From positions 1 to 64,000 of the forward strand of contig NZ_CP071130.1 in NCBI RefSeq assembly GCF_017220215.1: DNA of 64,000 nt, given 5' to 3'. The translations under genes were made by a program, and so were the position numbers. This DNA comes from Caballeronia sp. M1242. GTDB taxonomy: Bacteria; Pseudomonadota; Gammaproteobacteria; Burkholderiales; Burkholderiaceae. A model generated the notes under the pieces. It did no database searches, had not been told where the DNA came from, and saw only the letters and a list, made by a program, of their open reading frames with translations. Of the stretch, positions 7,443-16,410 are shown piece by piece; positions within the stretch are counted from its first letter, which is position 1, and the number at the start of each line of letters is the position of its first letter.

Positions 7443-8489
7443 ATGACCGCTGAAACGCAGGACGTTTTGCCCCGACGCCGAATCGGATCGACTTCGCTTG
7501 AAGTGACGGCGCTGTCGCTCGGCACTGCGCCGCTCGGCGGCCTCTATCACGAACTGACGGAAGACGAAGCGCGCGCGACCGTGGATGCCGCGTGGCAAGC
7601 GGGCCTCCGCTTCTTCGACACTGCGCCGCACTACGGTCATACGAAGGCGGAGCATCGTTTGGGCGATGCGCTGCGCCGGTATCCGCGGCAAGACTTTGTT
7701 CTTTCCACGAAGGTCGGCCGCCGTTTCGTGCCGCGAACGACGCCCGATGACGGAAGCGAAGGCTGGGCGAATCCGCTGCCGTTTCAGGCGATCTACGACT
7801 ACACCTACGACGGCATCCTCCGCTCGTTCGAAGACAGTCAACATCGGCTCGGCATGATCGATATCGACATCGTGCTCATTCACGATATCGGCCGATACAC
7901 GCACGGCGAAAAGAACGCGCACTATTGGCGTCAATTGACGGACGAGGGCGGTTTTCGCGCGCTCGATGAGTTGAAGCAATCGCGCGGCGTCAAAGCCGTC
8001 GGGCTCGGCGTCAACGAAGGCGCAGCCGTCATGGAAGCGATGGCCGAATACGACATTGACTGCGCGCTTCTCGCCGGACGTTACACGCTACTCGAACAGA
8101 ACACGCTCGACGATTTGCTGCCCGAATGCGAGAAGCGCGGCGTCAGCATCCTGCTGGGCGGAGCGTTCAACTCGGGCATCCTCGCACGTGGCCTGGATAC
8201 GAACGCGCACGGCGATCTCAAGTTCAACTACGGCGACGCGCCCAAAGAAATCGTCGAACGCGTCGGCAAACTAGAGCGGGTCTGCCGCGACTTCGGCGTC
8301 GCGCTCTCCACCGCGGCGCTCCAGTTTCCTTATGCGCATAAAGTTGTGGCCACCGTGCTGATGGGCGCGCGCACGCCCGACGAAGTGCGCCAAAACGCCG
8401 CCTCGTTCGCGACGCCGATTCCGCCCGCGCTGTGGGATGCGCTGCGCGCCGAAGGGCTGCTTCACGCGAACGCGCCGGTGCCGCGATGA
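7443..8489 (+). CDS. Aldo/keto reductase, probable L-fucose (aldose) 1-dehydrogenase
   Basis: A 348-residue aldo/keto reductase of the D-threo-aldose/L-fucose 1-dehydrogenase and pyridoxal dehydrogenase branch. The catalytic set is visible: Asp in RFFDTAPHYGHT, Tyr in the same motif, Lys in FVLSTKVGR and His in VLIHDIGR. The C-terminal NAD(P)-binding end is ILLGGAFNSGILARG and VATVLMGARTPDEV. It should oxidise the sugar at C1 to the lactone. It is the first gene of the operon, overlaps the lactonase by ATGA and is divergent from the IclR gene. GAGG at 7432 precedes the ATG at 7443; a TTG six bases earlier is less likely. A near-perfect parS site lies inside the gene, coding for PYAHK. Confidence 0.85.
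   Translation: MTAETQDVLPRRRIGSTSLEVTALSLGTAPLGGLYHELTEDEARATVDAAWQAGLRFFDTAPHYGHTKAEHRLGDALRRYPRQDFVLSTKVGRRFVPRTTPDDGSEGWANPLPFQAIYDYTYDGILRSFEDSQHRLGMIDIDIVLIHDIGRYTHGEKNAHYWRQLTDEGGFRALDELKQSRGVKAVGLGVNEGAAVMEAMAEYDIDCALLAGRYTLLEQNTLDDLLPECEKRGVSILLGGAFNSGILARGLDTNAHGDLKFNYGDAPKEIVERVGKLERVCRDFGVALSTAALQFPYAHKVVATVLMGARTPDEVRQNAASFATPIPPALWDALRAEGLLHANAPVPR
8328..8343. promoter_or_regulatory. parS: parS-like site inside the aldo/keto reductase gene
   Basis: CCTTATGCGCATAAAG differs from the three parS copies near parAB at one of 16 positions and keeps the full core TTATGCGCATAA. It is 5.0 kb from the nearest other copy and is read as codons for Pro-Tyr-Ala-His-Lys. Chance occurrence of a 14-base match in 64 kb of GC-rich DNA is improbable, so it is likely an outlying ParB site. 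Confidence 0.7.
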
Positions 8490-9334
8490 TGCCGGACGAC
8501 TCAATCGACGCGCATCAGCATTATTGGGACCCTGCGCGCGGCGATTACGGCTGGCTCACGCCCGAGCTCGAGCCGCTCTATCGCGTCTTCGGATCACACG
8601 ATCTCGCGCCGCTGCGCGAGGCGACGGGCGTCGCTCGCACCGTCGTCGTTCAGGCTGCGCCGACCGTCGATGAAACCCGCTATCTGCTTGCGCTGGCCCG
8701 CGACGATCAATCGATGGCGGGCGTCGTCGGCTGGATTCCGCTCGATTCCGACGACGCGCTCGAGATCATCGACGAATTCGCACGCGATCCGAAGTTCAAA
8801 GGCGTGCGCCCGATGCTTCAGGACTTGCCCGACGATACGTGGATCGCTCACGCGCCCCGCGAAGCCGCGATACAGCGCCTCATCGAGCTCGATCTCGCCT
8901 TCGACGCGCTCATCTTCGCGCGGCACGTGCCGTCGCTGGTCGAGTTCGCGCGGCGGTATCCGTTGCTGCGCATCGTCGTCGATCATGGCGCGAAGCCGCC
9001 GATTCGCGACGGCATCGACGCGGGCTGGCAACCCTGGGCCGATGGCATCGCGCAACTCGCGGCGCTGCCGCAGCGGCCCTACTGCAAGCTGTCGGGCCTC
9101 GCCACCGAAGCCGCGCCGAACTGGACGGAGGCGAAGCTGCAACCCTACGTCGCGCATCTGATCGAGCAATTCGGCGCAGAACGTCTGATGTGGGGCAGCG
9201 ATTGGCCGGTGCTGAACCTCAACGGCGGCTACACTGAATGGCATGCTGCCGCCACGCGCCTCACCGCGCATCTCGGAAAAGCCGGGCAAGCGGCGATTTT
9301 CGGCGCAAACGCCCGCGCGTTCTACCGTCTCTGA
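8486..9334 (+). CDS. Amidohydrolase-family lactonase, probable L-fuconolactonase
   Basis: A 282-residue amidohydrolase-2 family protein. The N-terminal metal motif DAHQHYW (near residue 8) marks the L-fuconolactonase/4-sulfomuconolactonase branch. Other conserved pieces are GVVGWIPLDSDDA, FKGVRPMLQDL, RIVVDHGAKPP and the C-terminal WGSDWPVLNL with its metal or catalytic Asp. It should hydrolyse the sugar lactone made by the preceding dehydrogenase to the aldonic acid (fuconate). Its ATG overlaps the dehydrogenase stop (ATGA), indicating translational coupling. A second in-frame ATG follows at once. Substrate identity is inferred from the operon. Confidence 0.85.
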   Translation: MMPDDSIDAHQHYWDPARGDYGWLTPELEPLYRVFGSHDLAPLREATGVARTVVVQAAPTVDETRYLLALARDDQSMAGVVGWIPLDSDDALEIIDEFARDPKFKGVRPMLQDLPDDTWIAHAPREAAIQRLIELDLAFDALIFARHVPSLVEFARRYPLLRIVVDHGAKPPIRDGIDAGWQPWADGIAQLAALPQRPYCKLSGLATEAAPNWTEAKLQPYVAHLIEQFGAERLMWGSDWPVLNLNGGYTEWHAAATRLTAHLGKAGQAAIFGANARAFYRL

Positions 9335-9386
9335 GACCTGCCATATACCCGGCATGTCTCAAAATTAACCTGGACTGGAGCAGTGG

Positions 9387-10130
9387 ATGGTACAAAGACT
9401 GGCAGGCAAGACCGCGCTGATCACGGCGGCCGGACAAGGCATCGGGCTCGCGACGGCCGAAATGTTCGCGGCTGAAGGCGCGCGCGTGATCGCGACGGAT
9501 ATCCGCATCGAATCGCTCGAAGGCAAGCCGTTCGAGGCGCGCCAGCTCGACGTTCTCGACGCGCAGGCAATCAGCGACCTCGCGAACGAGATCGGCGCAA
9601 TCGACGTGCTATTCAACTGCGCGGGATACGTGCACGCCGGCTCGATCCTGGAAGCGACCGAAGCCGACTGGGACTTCGCCTTCGACCTGAACGCGAAAGC
9701 CATGTACCGGACGATCCGCGCGTTCCTGCCGGCCATGCTGGAAAAGGGCGGCGGCTCGATCATCAACATGTCGTCGGCGGCGTCGAGCGTGAAGGGCGTG
9801 CCTAACCGCTTCGTGTATGGCGCGTCGAAGGCGGCGGTCATCGGCTTGACGAAGTCGGTCGCGGCGGATTTCGTCACGCGCGGCATCCGCTGCAACGCCA
9901 TTTGCCCGGGCACCGTGGAATCGCCGTCGCTGAAGGAGCGCATCGCGGAGCAGGCGCAGGCGCAAGGCGCGACCGTCGAGCAGGTGCAGGCCGCGTTCGT
10001 CGCGCGTCAGCCGATGGGGCGCGTCGGCCGCGCGAGCGAGATCGCGGCGCTCGCGCTGTATCTCGGCTCCGACGAGTCGTCGTTCACCACGGGTCAGATT
10101 CACGTTATCGATGGCGGCTGGTCCAACTGA
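9387..10130 (+). CDS. Short-chain dehydrogenase, probable 2-keto-3-deoxy-L-fuconate dehydrogenase
   Basis: A 247-residue classical SDR. The nucleotide-binding motif is TAAGQGIG near residue 12, Asp in ATDIRIES suggests NAD preference, NCAG is at about residue 72, and the catalytic Ser (NMSSAAS) and YGASK pair lie near residues 125-150. The C-terminal motif is TGQIHVIDGGW. In the non-phosphorylating L-fucose pathway an SDR of this kind oxidises 2-keto-3-deoxyfuconate to the 2,4-diketo acid, the substrate of the FAH-type hydrolase encoded next. It lies 52 bp after the lactonase. No fuconate dehydratase gene is seen in the window, so that step must be encoded elsewhere. Confidence 0.85.
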   Translation: MVQRLAGKTALITAAGQGIGLATAEMFAAEGARVIATDIRIESLEGKPFEARQLDVLDAQAISDLANEIGAIDVLFNCAGYVHAGSILEATEADWDFAFDLNAKAMYRTIRAFLPAMLEKGGGSIINMSSAASSVKGVPNRFVYGASKAAVIGLTKSVAADFVTRGIRCNAICPGTVESPSLKERIAEQAQAQGATVEQVQAAFVARQPMGRVGRASEIAALALYLGSDESSFTTGQIHVIDGGWSN

Positions 10131-10175
10131 CCGTCCGTCGCTTTTCAACTTTCAGAACCACGAGGATCACATCAG

Positions 10176-11024
10176 ATGAAGCTGCTTCGTTACGGCCCCA
10201 AGGGTCAGGAAAAGCCGGGCCTGCTCGACGCGGACGGCCAGATTCGCGACCTTTCGTCGGTCGTGGGCGACATCGCCGGCGACACGCTGACCGATGCGGG
10301 CCTGGCGAAACTGCGCGCCGTCGATCCGGCGTCGCTGCCCGTCGTCGAGGGCAATCCGCGCATCGGACCGTGCGTGGCGCGCGTCGGCAAGTTCGTGTGC
10401 ATCGGCCTGAATTACGCGGACCACGCCGCGGAATCGAACTTGCCGGTGCCGACCGAGCCGGTCATCTTCGGCAAGTGGACGAGCGCCATTTGCGGCCCGA
10501 ATGACGATGTCGAGATTCCGCGCGACTCGAAGAAGACGGACTGGGAAGTCGAACTGGGCGTCGTGATCGGCAAAGAAGCGAAGTACGTCGATGAAGCCAC
10601 CGCGCTCGATTACGTCGCGGGCTATTGCGTGATCAACGACGTGTCCGAGCGCGAATGGCAGCTCGAACACGGTACGCAGTGGGACAAGGGCAAGGGTTTC
10701 GACACCTTTGGCCCGATCGGTCCGTGGCTCGTCACGAAGGACGAAATCGACGATCCGCAGAAGCTCGACCTGTGGCTCGAAGTGGACGGCCATCGCTATC
10801 AGAACGGCAACACGAAGACGATGGTCTTTACGGTCGCGCAACTGGTCGCGTACTTGTCGAAGACGATGAGCCTGCAGCCCGGCGACATCATTTCCACCGG
10901 CACGCCGCCGGGCGTCGGCATGGGCGTGAAGCCGAGCCCCGTGTTCCTGAAAGCCGGTCAGACGATGCGTCTCGGCATTCAGGGCCTCGGCGAGCAGCAG
11001 CAGAAGACCGTCGCGGCCAAGTAA
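10176..11024 (+). CDS. FAH-family hydrolase, probable 2,4-diketo-3-deoxy-L-fuconate hydrolase
   Basis: A 282-residue fumarylacetoacetate-hydrolase fold protein. Typical motifs are FVCIGLNYADHAAES (near residue 72), PVIFGKW, the metal-binding acidic cluster in DWEVELGVVIG (about residue 125), NDVSEREWQ, GKGFDTFGPIGPW and the C-terminal STGTPPGVGMG. Ureidoglycolate lyase annotations are often given to this family, but the operon (aldose dehydrogenase, lactonase, SDR) fits the diketo-fuconate hydrolase that splits the product into pyruvate and lactate. It has a good ribosome binding site (ACGAGGATCACATC before the ATG) and is the last gene before a strong hairpin terminator. Confidence 0.85.
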   Translation: MKLLRYGPKGQEKPGLLDADGQIRDLSSVVGDIAGDTLTDAGLAKLRAVDPASLPVVEGNPRIGPCVARVGKFVCIGLNYADHAAESNLPVPTEPVIFGKWTSAICGPNDDVEIPRDSKKTDWEVELGVVIGKEAKYVDEATALDYVAGYCVINDVSEREWQLEHGTQWDKGKGFDTFGPIGPWLVTKDEIDDPQKLDLWLEVDGHRYQNGNTKTMVFTVAQLVAYLSKTMSLQPGDIISTGTPPGVGMGVKPSPVFLKAGQTMRLGIQGLGEQQQKTVAAK

Positions 11025-11047
11025 TACCCCGCGCGTTCCAAACAGAA

Positions 11048-11071
11048 AACCTCGCCGCGGCGAGGTTTTTT
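11048..11071. terminator. Rho-independent terminator after the sugar-oxidation operon
   Basis: The perfect palindrome AACCTCGCCGCGGCGAGGTT (11048-11067) is followed by further T residues. It lies 24 bp after the FAH gene and could also serve the converging thioesterase gene from the other side. Confidence 0.85.
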
Positions 11072-11093
11072 GCTTCTGGGCCAGAAGAAACCC

Positions 11094-11531
11094 CTACGCG
11101 TCGTAGAGCGCTTCGGCGGCGCCGTCGCCGATGCGCGTGATCGTCCCCTGCGCCACCGCGACGAGCCGCTCGGTATTGCCGTCGGTGACGAAGACATCGC
11201 ATTGGCAAGTCGCCTGCGCCATGCCCGCATGAACCACGCGCGCCCGCGCCATCAGCGTCCCCGTCACCGCCGGGCGCAGATGATTGATCTTGAATTCGCC
11301 CGTGACCACCTTCGGACCGAGCCGCAATGCGCCCGCGAAGGTGAGCGCGTTGTCGACCAGATAGCTCACCACGCCGCCATGCACGAAGCCGTGTTGTTGC
11401 CTCAATTCGTCGCGGATCGGCAGACACAGCGTGAGACTCGCTGAATCGACCTGCATCAGCTTGGTGCCAAGCAAGGCGCTGAACGGCTGCGCGTTCAGTG
11501 CACCGCGTGCGATATCGACAATCTCGGCCAT
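11094..11531 (-). CDS. PaaI-like hotdog-fold thioesterase
   Basis: A 145-residue single hotdog domain. The thioesterase signature is QQHGFVHGGVVSYLVDNAL near residue 42, where HGG precedes the long hotdog helix and the Asp in VDNA is the usual catalytic position. Later strands are VTGEFKINHLRPAVTG and AQATCQCDVFV. Members cleave acyl- or aryl-CoA thioesters and often clear stalled CoA intermediates. The start at 11531 has AAGGAG at good spacing; a longer in-frame start lacks a site and similarity. It converges with the sugar operon and is not obviously linked in function. Confidence 0.82.
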   Translation of the reverse strand: MAEIVDIARGALNAQPFSALLGTKLMQVDSASLTLCLPIRDELRQQHGFVHGGVVSYLVDNALTFAGALRLGPKVVTGEFKINHLRPAVTGTLMARARVVHAGMAQATCQCDVFVTDGNTERLVAVAQGTITRIGDGAAEALYDA

Positions 11532-11778
11532 TCGGACACTCCTTGGTGGGTTCGGCGCCGTCCTGCAAAGACAATAGATAGCGTTCGCGCGCTTCGCAAG
11601 GAAGTTCGGCAAAAATCGTGCAATGGTGCGTTTCGGCGTGCCACGGCGCCCGGCGCCACCGGCATCGATTCTGCATAGACACGCTTTCCGGCTAACGATT
11701 CAAGCTTGTCGCGATGCCTGCCGTAAACCCGCACTGTCGCCGTCATGGAACGGTCAATCGTCAGTACGGGTGGAAGTG

Positions 11779-13320
11779 ATGTTTGGAAAAATCAAGGTTG
11801 CATCAGGCTTGCTTGCGGTACTCGTCGTGTTCTGCGTCTTTCAACTCGTGACCGAGGGCCTCGGCTTCTGGTCGCTTTCGAAGACGCACGACGACGTCAA
11901 TAATCTTTCGGACATCGCACTGAAACAGGTCAACGCCGTCAACAAGACCACGCAGCATCTGATGGATGCGCGCATCAACCTGTCGCGCGCTGGTACGCGC
12001 ATGGTGCGCGGCGGCACGGAGCCGGTGGAGATCGTGCAGCATGCGCGCGAAGAACTCGCGAGCGCGGAGAAGTCGTTCGGCGCTTTCATGAACGCGCCCA
12101 AGACCGGCGATGAAAACGTCGCGCGCATGAACGCGCTGCAGACGAAGTACGCCGAATACGCGAAGGCGCTGTCGGAACTCGTGCAGTATCTCGACGCCGG
12201 CAATATTCAGGCGTTTCTCGATCAGCCGACGCAAGGCTTTCAGGACCGCTATCTCGCGGAACAGCAGAAGTTCGTCGATTTCGGCAATGCGTCGAGCAAC
12301 GCGTACCTCGAATCGATCGACACGCGCTACGCGTGGTTCCGCGCGGTGGGCATCGTGATCGCGCTCGCGCTGATCGGCGGCGTCGTGCTCGTGCACTTCG
12401 CGCTGCGTCGCGGCGTCATCGCGCCGCTGGAAGAAGCCGGCCGCCACTTCGAGCGCATTGCGCAAGGCCGCCTCGATGAGCGCATCGCGGATCGCGGCAC
12501 CAACGAAATCGGCCGCCTGTTCGCCGGTCTCGCCGCCATGCAGGCGAGCGTCGCGAACACCGTGAAGACCGTGCGCGAAACGTCGGAATCCATCAACTTC
12601 GGCGCGGACGAAATTGCAAGCGGCAACGCGGACTTGTCGGCGCGCACCGAGAATCAGGCGGCTTCGCTGGAAGAAACCGCATCGAGCATGGAAGAGTTGA
12701 CCGCCACCGTGCGCCAGAACGCCGAACACGCGCGCGAAGCGAACGCGCTCGCAGGCGAAGCACTCGAAGCGACGTCGCGCGGGTCGAGCGTCGTGGACGA
12801 CGTGGTCGACAAGATGCGCGTGATCGCGCAAAGCTCCGACAAGATCGCCGAGATCATTTCGGTCATCGACGGCATTGCGTTCCAGACGAACATCCTCGCG
12901 TTGAACGCGGCCGTCGAAGCGGCGCGCGCAGGCGAGCAGGGCCGCGGCTTCGCGGTCGTGGCGGGCGAAGTGCGCGGCCTCGCGCAGCGTTCGGCGCAAT
13001 CGGCGAAGGAGATCAAGGAGTTGATCGGCGAATCCGTCGCTCAGGTCAGCGACGGCTCGGAACTGGTCGAGCGCGCCGGCTCCGCGATGCGCGAGGTGTC
13101 CACGTCGATCTCGCGCGTCACGCAGATGATGGCGGAGATCAGCGCGTCGTCGCTGGAGCAGAGCGTCGGCATCGAGCAGGTGAATCAGGCGGTCACGCAG
13201 ATGGACGAGATGACGCAGCAGAACGCGGCGCTCGTCGAGCAGGCCGCGGCTGCCGCGTCTTCGCTGCACGAGCAGACGCGCCAGTTGAAGGCGGCGGTTT
13301 CGGTGTTCCAGCTCGCCTAA
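11779..13320 (+). CDS. Methyl-accepting chemotaxis protein
   Basis: A 513-residue chemoreceptor of Tar-like build. The first membrane helix is at residues about 8-30 ([20 protein letters not shown]), followed by a periplasmic four-helix-bundle ligand domain of about 160 residues and a second membrane helix near 190-212 ([21 protein letters not shown]). A HAMP domain ([24 protein letters not shown]) and a long cytoplasmic coiled coil come next. The signalling tip is [20 protein letters not shown] with [19 protein letters not shown]. The C-terminus ends VFQLA without a CheR-binding NWETF-type tail. The start at 11779 follows GGAAG; a longer upstream frame is rejected. The ligand is unknown. The stop overlaps the converging epimerase-family gene by four bases. 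Confidence 0.93.
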   Translation: MFGKIKVASGLLAVLVVFCVFQLVTEGLGFWSLSKTHDDVNNLSDIALKQVNAVNKTTQHLMDARINLSRAGTRMVRGGTEPVEIVQHAREELASAEKSFGAFMNAPKTGDENVARMNALQTKYAEYAKALSELVQYLDAGNIQAFLDQPTQGFQDRYLAEQQKFVDFGNASSNAYLESIDTRYAWFRAVGIVIALALIGGVVLVHFALRRGVIAPLEEAGRHFERIAQGRLDERIADRGTNEIGRLFAGLAAMQASVANTVKTVRETSESINFGADEIASGNADLSARTENQAASLEETASSMEELTATVRQNAEHAREANALAGEALEATSRGSSVVDDVVDKMRVIAQSSDKIAEIISVIDGIAFQTNILALNAAVEAARAGEQGRGFAVVAGEVRGLAQRSAQSAKEIKELIGESVAQVSDGSELVERAGSAMREVSTSISRVTQMMAEISASSLEQSVGIEQVNQAVTQMDEMTQQNAALVEQAAAAASSLHEQTRQLKAAVSVFQLA

Positions 13321-14429
13321 GCAGGCAACGACGCGTACGCCGTGGCGAGGTGATACGGCGTCGTCGACGGCATTTCCGCCCGGCTGATGCTGCCATCGGC
13401 CGCGCGGCATTCCACCCATCCCCGCGCGTGCAAGAAGCGCGCGGCGTATCGGCCGATCTGCTCCCCGAGCGCGTCGCCGCGCGTGGCGAGCGCCCGCAGA
13501 TATTCCGTCTGCGCCCAGATGCGCTGCGTGCCGTCGATCACGCGGCCGGTTTCATCGAGCGCGGCGAACACCCCGCCCGTCTTCTCTTCGATGCCGTGCT
13601 TCTGCGCGAAGTCGAACGCGCGTTCCAGCCGCTCGTCCAGCGTGACGCCCTTGAATGCGGCATGTCCGCTGCCCTTGACCAGGAAATACCATTCGAACTG
13701 ATGTCCCGGTTCCAGCCGGTTGTCCGCCGCGCCGATAGGCAATTCGGCGATGCAACCCGTCGGCTCGTGCACGAACATGCGCGCGATCCATTCGGCGAGC
13801 GTGGCGAGGCGCGCGTCGTACGCGGTGTCGCCCGTTGCTTCGCGGGCAGCGAGCCACGCTTCCGCAAGGTGCATCAGCGGGTTCTGCAGCGGACCTTCCA
13901 ACGTCGCGGAGAAGTCTTCCGCCACGACGGCGTTCAGCACTTCCCCGACATGCGCGAACCGCGTTTCGATGAGCTTCGCCGTTTCATCGACGACGGCGAA
14001 CGCGCGCGCCGATCCGCTCTTGCTCGCGTAATGCGCGCACGCGAAAACGACGAACGCGTGCGTGTATAAGTCCTTTTGCCGCTCGAGCGGCGCGCCGTTT
14101 GCATCCACGCTATAGAACCAACCGCCGTTGCGCGTGTCGTGAAAGTAGTGCTGCAACGACTCGAACAAGGTCGCGGCGTGATCGAGATCGCCCGCATCCG
14201 TGAAAACGAAAAGTTGCCGCGCGCACGCCATCGCGCGGTAACGCTTGGGCGGCAGCGGCGCGTGGTCGTCGGGACCGACGGCTTCGAACGGCAGACGCAG
14301 CGTCGCGTTGAAGCCGGGGCCGCGCCACAGCGGAAGCACGACGTTCGCGTAATGCGCGCGCAGCGCCGCGCCGGTTTGAAGATGCGCGGACGGCGTCGAT
14401 GGCGCGCCGGGCGTGGATGGATGTTGCAT
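13317..14429 (-). CDS. AGE-family sugar epimerase/isomerase
   Basis: A 370-residue alpha/alpha-barrel protein of the N-acylglucosamine 2-epimerase (AGE) family, which also holds mannose isomerases, cellobiose epimerases and YihS. Recognisable parts are [61 protein letters not shown] and [12 protein letters not shown], whose His residues usually catalyse proton transfer. It probably interconverts aldose and ketose or epimerises at C2, with the sugar undefined. The start at 14429 is chosen because the alignment-like core begins soon after; an 18-codon extension is possible. It is divergent from the mgtC-like gene. Confidence 0.82.
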   Translation of the reverse strand: MQHPSTPGAPSTPSAHLQTGAALRAHYANVVLPLWRGPGFNATLRLPFEAVGPDDHAPLPPKRYRAMACARQLFVFTDAGDLDHAATLFESLQHYFHDTRNGGWFYSVDANGAPLERQKDLYTHAFVVFACAHYASKSGSARAFAVVDETAKLIETRFAHVGEVLNAVVAEDFSATLEGPLQNPLMHLAEAWLAAREATGDTAYDARLATLAEWIARMFVHEPTGCIAELPIGAADNRLEPGHQFEWYFLVKGSGHAAFKGVTLDERLERAFDFAQKHGIEEKTGGVFAALDETGRVIDGTQRIWAQTEYLRALATRGDALGEQIGRYAARFLHARGWVECRAADGSISRAEMPSTTPYHLATAYASLPA

Positions 14430-14534
14430 GCGACAGTCTTTAGAAGTGTTCCGAGAGGCGCTACGGCGTAGCCTGGCAAGCATAGCAAACGGCGCTCGCC
14501 GCGCGACAAGCCGGTATCACGAGGAGAGAAAAAC

Positions 14535-15218
14535 ATGTTGAACAACGTCGAACTTGTTTCCCGGCTCGTCATGGCCGCCCTGCTCGGCAGCGTGATTGGC
14601 TTCGAGCGCGAGCGGCTTTCGTGGGCCGCCGGGCTGCGCACGCATATGCTCGTGTGCGTCGGCTCCGCGCTGATCATGATCGTGTCCGCGTTCGGCTTCG
14701 CGGATGCGCTCAAGGCGGAGCATGTGGTGCTGGACCCATCGCGCGTGGCGGCGCAGGTCGTGTCGGGCATCGGCTTTCTCGGCGCGGGCTCGATCCTTTT
14801 GCGCGGCGAGATCGTCCGCGGCCTGACGACGGCGGCGAGCCTGTGGTCCGTCGCGGCAATCGGGCTCGCGGTCGGTGGCGGCCTGTACACGGCGTCGATC
14901 GCGGCGACCGCGATCATCCTCGTCATTCTGGCGGGGCTGAAGCCGCTCGAGCGACGTTTCATCTCGGTGAGGCAGCGCCGACAACTGACGATGCTCGTCG
15001 ATCGCGGCTCGCTCTCGTTTCATGCGCTGCACGAGGCGCTCGGGCCGGGCAGCGTGCGTGTGAAGCAGTTCGTCGTGCAGCAGAGCGAAGAGTCGCCCGA
15101 TTCGGACGAAGTGCAAGTGGAGTTGTCGCGCGTATCCGAAGCGGAGTATCGGTCGATCTGCGCGCGCTTGCGGCAACTCGACGTCGTCCGCGAGTTTCGC
15201 GAAGACGGCAACGCCTGA
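14535..15218 (+). CDS. MgtC/SapB-family membrane protein
   Basis: A 227-residue inner-membrane protein with four to five hydrophobic helices in residues 1-135 (SRLVMAALLGSVIGFERE, GLRTHMLVCVGSALIMIVSAFGF, AAQVVSGIGFLGAGSILL, VRGLTTAASLWSVAAIGLAVG). The family hallmarks RTHMLV and GIGFLGAGSI are clear. A cytoplasmic ACT-like C-terminal domain follows. MgtC proteins support growth in low magnesium and inside host cells, partly by acting on the F1Fo ATP synthase. A strong ribosome binding site (GAGGAGAG) lies before the ATG. No magnesium-responsive leader is recognisable in the 105-bp upstream gap. Confidence 0.9.
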   Translation: MLNNVELVSRLVMAALLGSVIGFERERLSWAAGLRTHMLVCVGSALIMIVSAFGFADALKAEHVVLDPSRVAAQVVSGIGFLGAGSILLRGEIVRGLTTAASLWSVAAIGLAVGGGLYTASIAATAIILVILAGLKPLERRFISVRQRRQLTMLVDRGSLSFHALHEALGPGSVRVKQFVVQQSEESPDSDEVQVELSRVSEAEYRSICARLRQLDVVREFREDGNA

Positions 15219-15398
15219 GCGGCGGCGCGCGAGTGCATCGCACGGATGCGAAATTGAACGCCGAAACATCGCGCAAAGCCGCTGGATAAGGGCCGTAGCC
15301 GTGCGACAATGCGGCCTCGAAATTTATTGCCGGACCGCGTGGGCGCGCTGCGCGCCAGCAGTTACGGCCGCAGTCTTTCGATCCGCAGCTTCCGACCT

Positions 15399-15965
15399 AT
15401 GCCAGATTCCGCTGTACCCCGAAATCCTGACGTCTCATCGGACGATACCGTTCCTTCCGCGAAAGCCAGCCGCCGGAGTCCGGCGCGCACCGCGCAGCGC
15501 GTCGCCCAACTGCGCGAAGCGATCCGCCCCGGCGAAACGCTCGACCTCTTCGCCGAGGACGCGGAACGCGCCACCCAGCAGGCGATGAACACCGATATCC
15601 GTCAGGGCACCTTCGAGGGCTTCGAGTTGCCGGAGGTGTTTCTGGCGGCAGTGGAATCGTCGGCGAGGCGGCGCGCAGCGCGTGCGGCGGCGCCAACGGA
15701 AGCGCGAGCGGAGACGCCGATGCAAGGCGATCTGATCACGGATTCACCTGATTCAGGCGACGAAGCCCCGACGCTCCTTGCTACCACGACCGCTTTTCCT
15801 TCGCCCGATACCGTCTCGCTCGATCGGCACGTCGCGGCGGTTGCCTCGCACTCGTTCCAGTCGTTCGCATGGCTCTTGTGCGCCATGCTCGCGACCTACG
15901 CCAGCGTCATCGCGCAGCCGGTGACCTGCCTCCCCACCGTTCCCGACCTTCTCAGCCCGCAATAG
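15399..15965 (+). CDS. Hypothetical protein with C-terminal hydrophobic segment
   Basis: A 188-residue protein not recognised as a known family. The first 55 residues are basic and disordered-looking. Residues about 50-85 form a plausible amphipathic helix (TAQRVAQLREAIRPGETLDLFAEDAE), followed by FEGFELPEVFLAAVESSARRR. Near the C-terminus is a hydrophobic run, FAWLLCAMLATYASVIA, that could be one membrane helix. The start is uncertain because no good ribosome binding site precedes the ATG at 15399; another ATG in frame at 15309 would add 30 residues. The 180 bases before 15399 back to mgtC show nothing else. Confidence 0.5.
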   Translation: MPDSAVPRNPDVSSDDTVPSAKASRRSPARTAQRVAQLREAIRPGETLDLFAEDAERATQQAMNTDIRQGTFEGFELPEVFLAAVESSARRRAARAAAPTEARAETPMQGDLITDSPDSGDEAPTLLATTTAFPSPDTVSLDRHVAAVASHSFQSFAWLLCAMLATYASVIAQPVTCLPTVPDLLSPQ

Positions 15966-16062
15966 CGCGCTGCGGCAATGTGCCTCGGCGTGGCCCGCGA
16001 TGTCCGTCACGCGGCCGCTTCCGTCGCGCCCCTAATTCGCAGCCGGTCAAAAAAGCCGTGTC

Positions 16063-16077
16063 TGTAGAAAAACTACA
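16063..16077. repeat. Inverted repeat TGTAG-AAAAA-CTACA, copy 1 of a pair flanking a small gene
   Basis: TGTAGAAAAACTACA is a 5-bp-arm inverted repeat 117 bp upstream of the 50-residue ORF. A near copy in reverse orientation, TGTAGTTTTTCTAGC, lies at 16411-16425 (13 of 15 bases match the reverse complement), 79 bp after the same ORF. Confidence 0.5.
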
Positions 16078-16120
16078 ACATTTTTGGGAAGAAAATGCTG
16101 CATTGCACTAGGAATCCGGC

Positions 16121-16157
16121 AGGGCAAACCCTATAATCATGGCTAAGGGAAAACCCT
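16121..16157 (+). promoter_or_regulatory. -10 box bracketed by two AGGGNAAACCCT-type operators
   Basis: A perfect TATAAT at 16132-16137 starts within the last base of AGGGCAAACCCT (16121-16132) and is followed by AGGGAAAACCCT (16146-16157). The two near-palindromes start 25 bp apart and would straddle RNA polymerase at the promoter of the downstream small gene. No good -35 box is present at 16-18 bp (TTGCAC at 16103 is 23 bp away), so the promoter may need an activator or a different sigma factor. The binding protein is unknown. Confidence 0.5.
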
Positions 16158-16179
16158 CAATCACCAACCGGAGTCTCAC

Positions 16180-16332
16180 ATGAGCTACCTCTTCGCACTG
16201 CTGCAAAAACTCGCTTCGTTCTTCGAATCGCCGCACCTGCCGATGGACAAAGACTACTCCTATCAAGCACGTTTCCGTGAATCCGAGCGTCAGCGCAAGG
16301 CACGCGGCACGGCTTTCGGCATCCGTCTGTAA
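16180..16332 (+). CDS. Small 50-residue protein, unknown function
   Basis: A 50-codon ORF beginning MSYLFALLQKLASFFESPHL, with a GGAG Shine-Dalgarno six bases before the ATG, its own promoter-like region and a TAA stop. The first 16 residues form a strongly amphipathic helix; the rest is hydrophilic and basic (YQARFRESERQRKARG) and ends GIRL. Small proteins of roughly this size and layout (for example DUF3563) are common in Burkholderiales, but I cannot assign it to one with confidence. The codons follow local GC3 bias, supporting real coding. It could be a membrane-surface or regulatory microprotein. Confidence 0.65.
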   Translation: MSYLFALLQKLASFFESPHLPMDKDYSYQARFRESERQRKARGTAFGIRL

Positions 16333-16410
16333 TGCGCGGCTAAAGGCGGCGCGGGACACACACTAGAAGCAATATGCGACGGCAAGCGCCGTACACCCGC
16401 CCGCCAGTTC

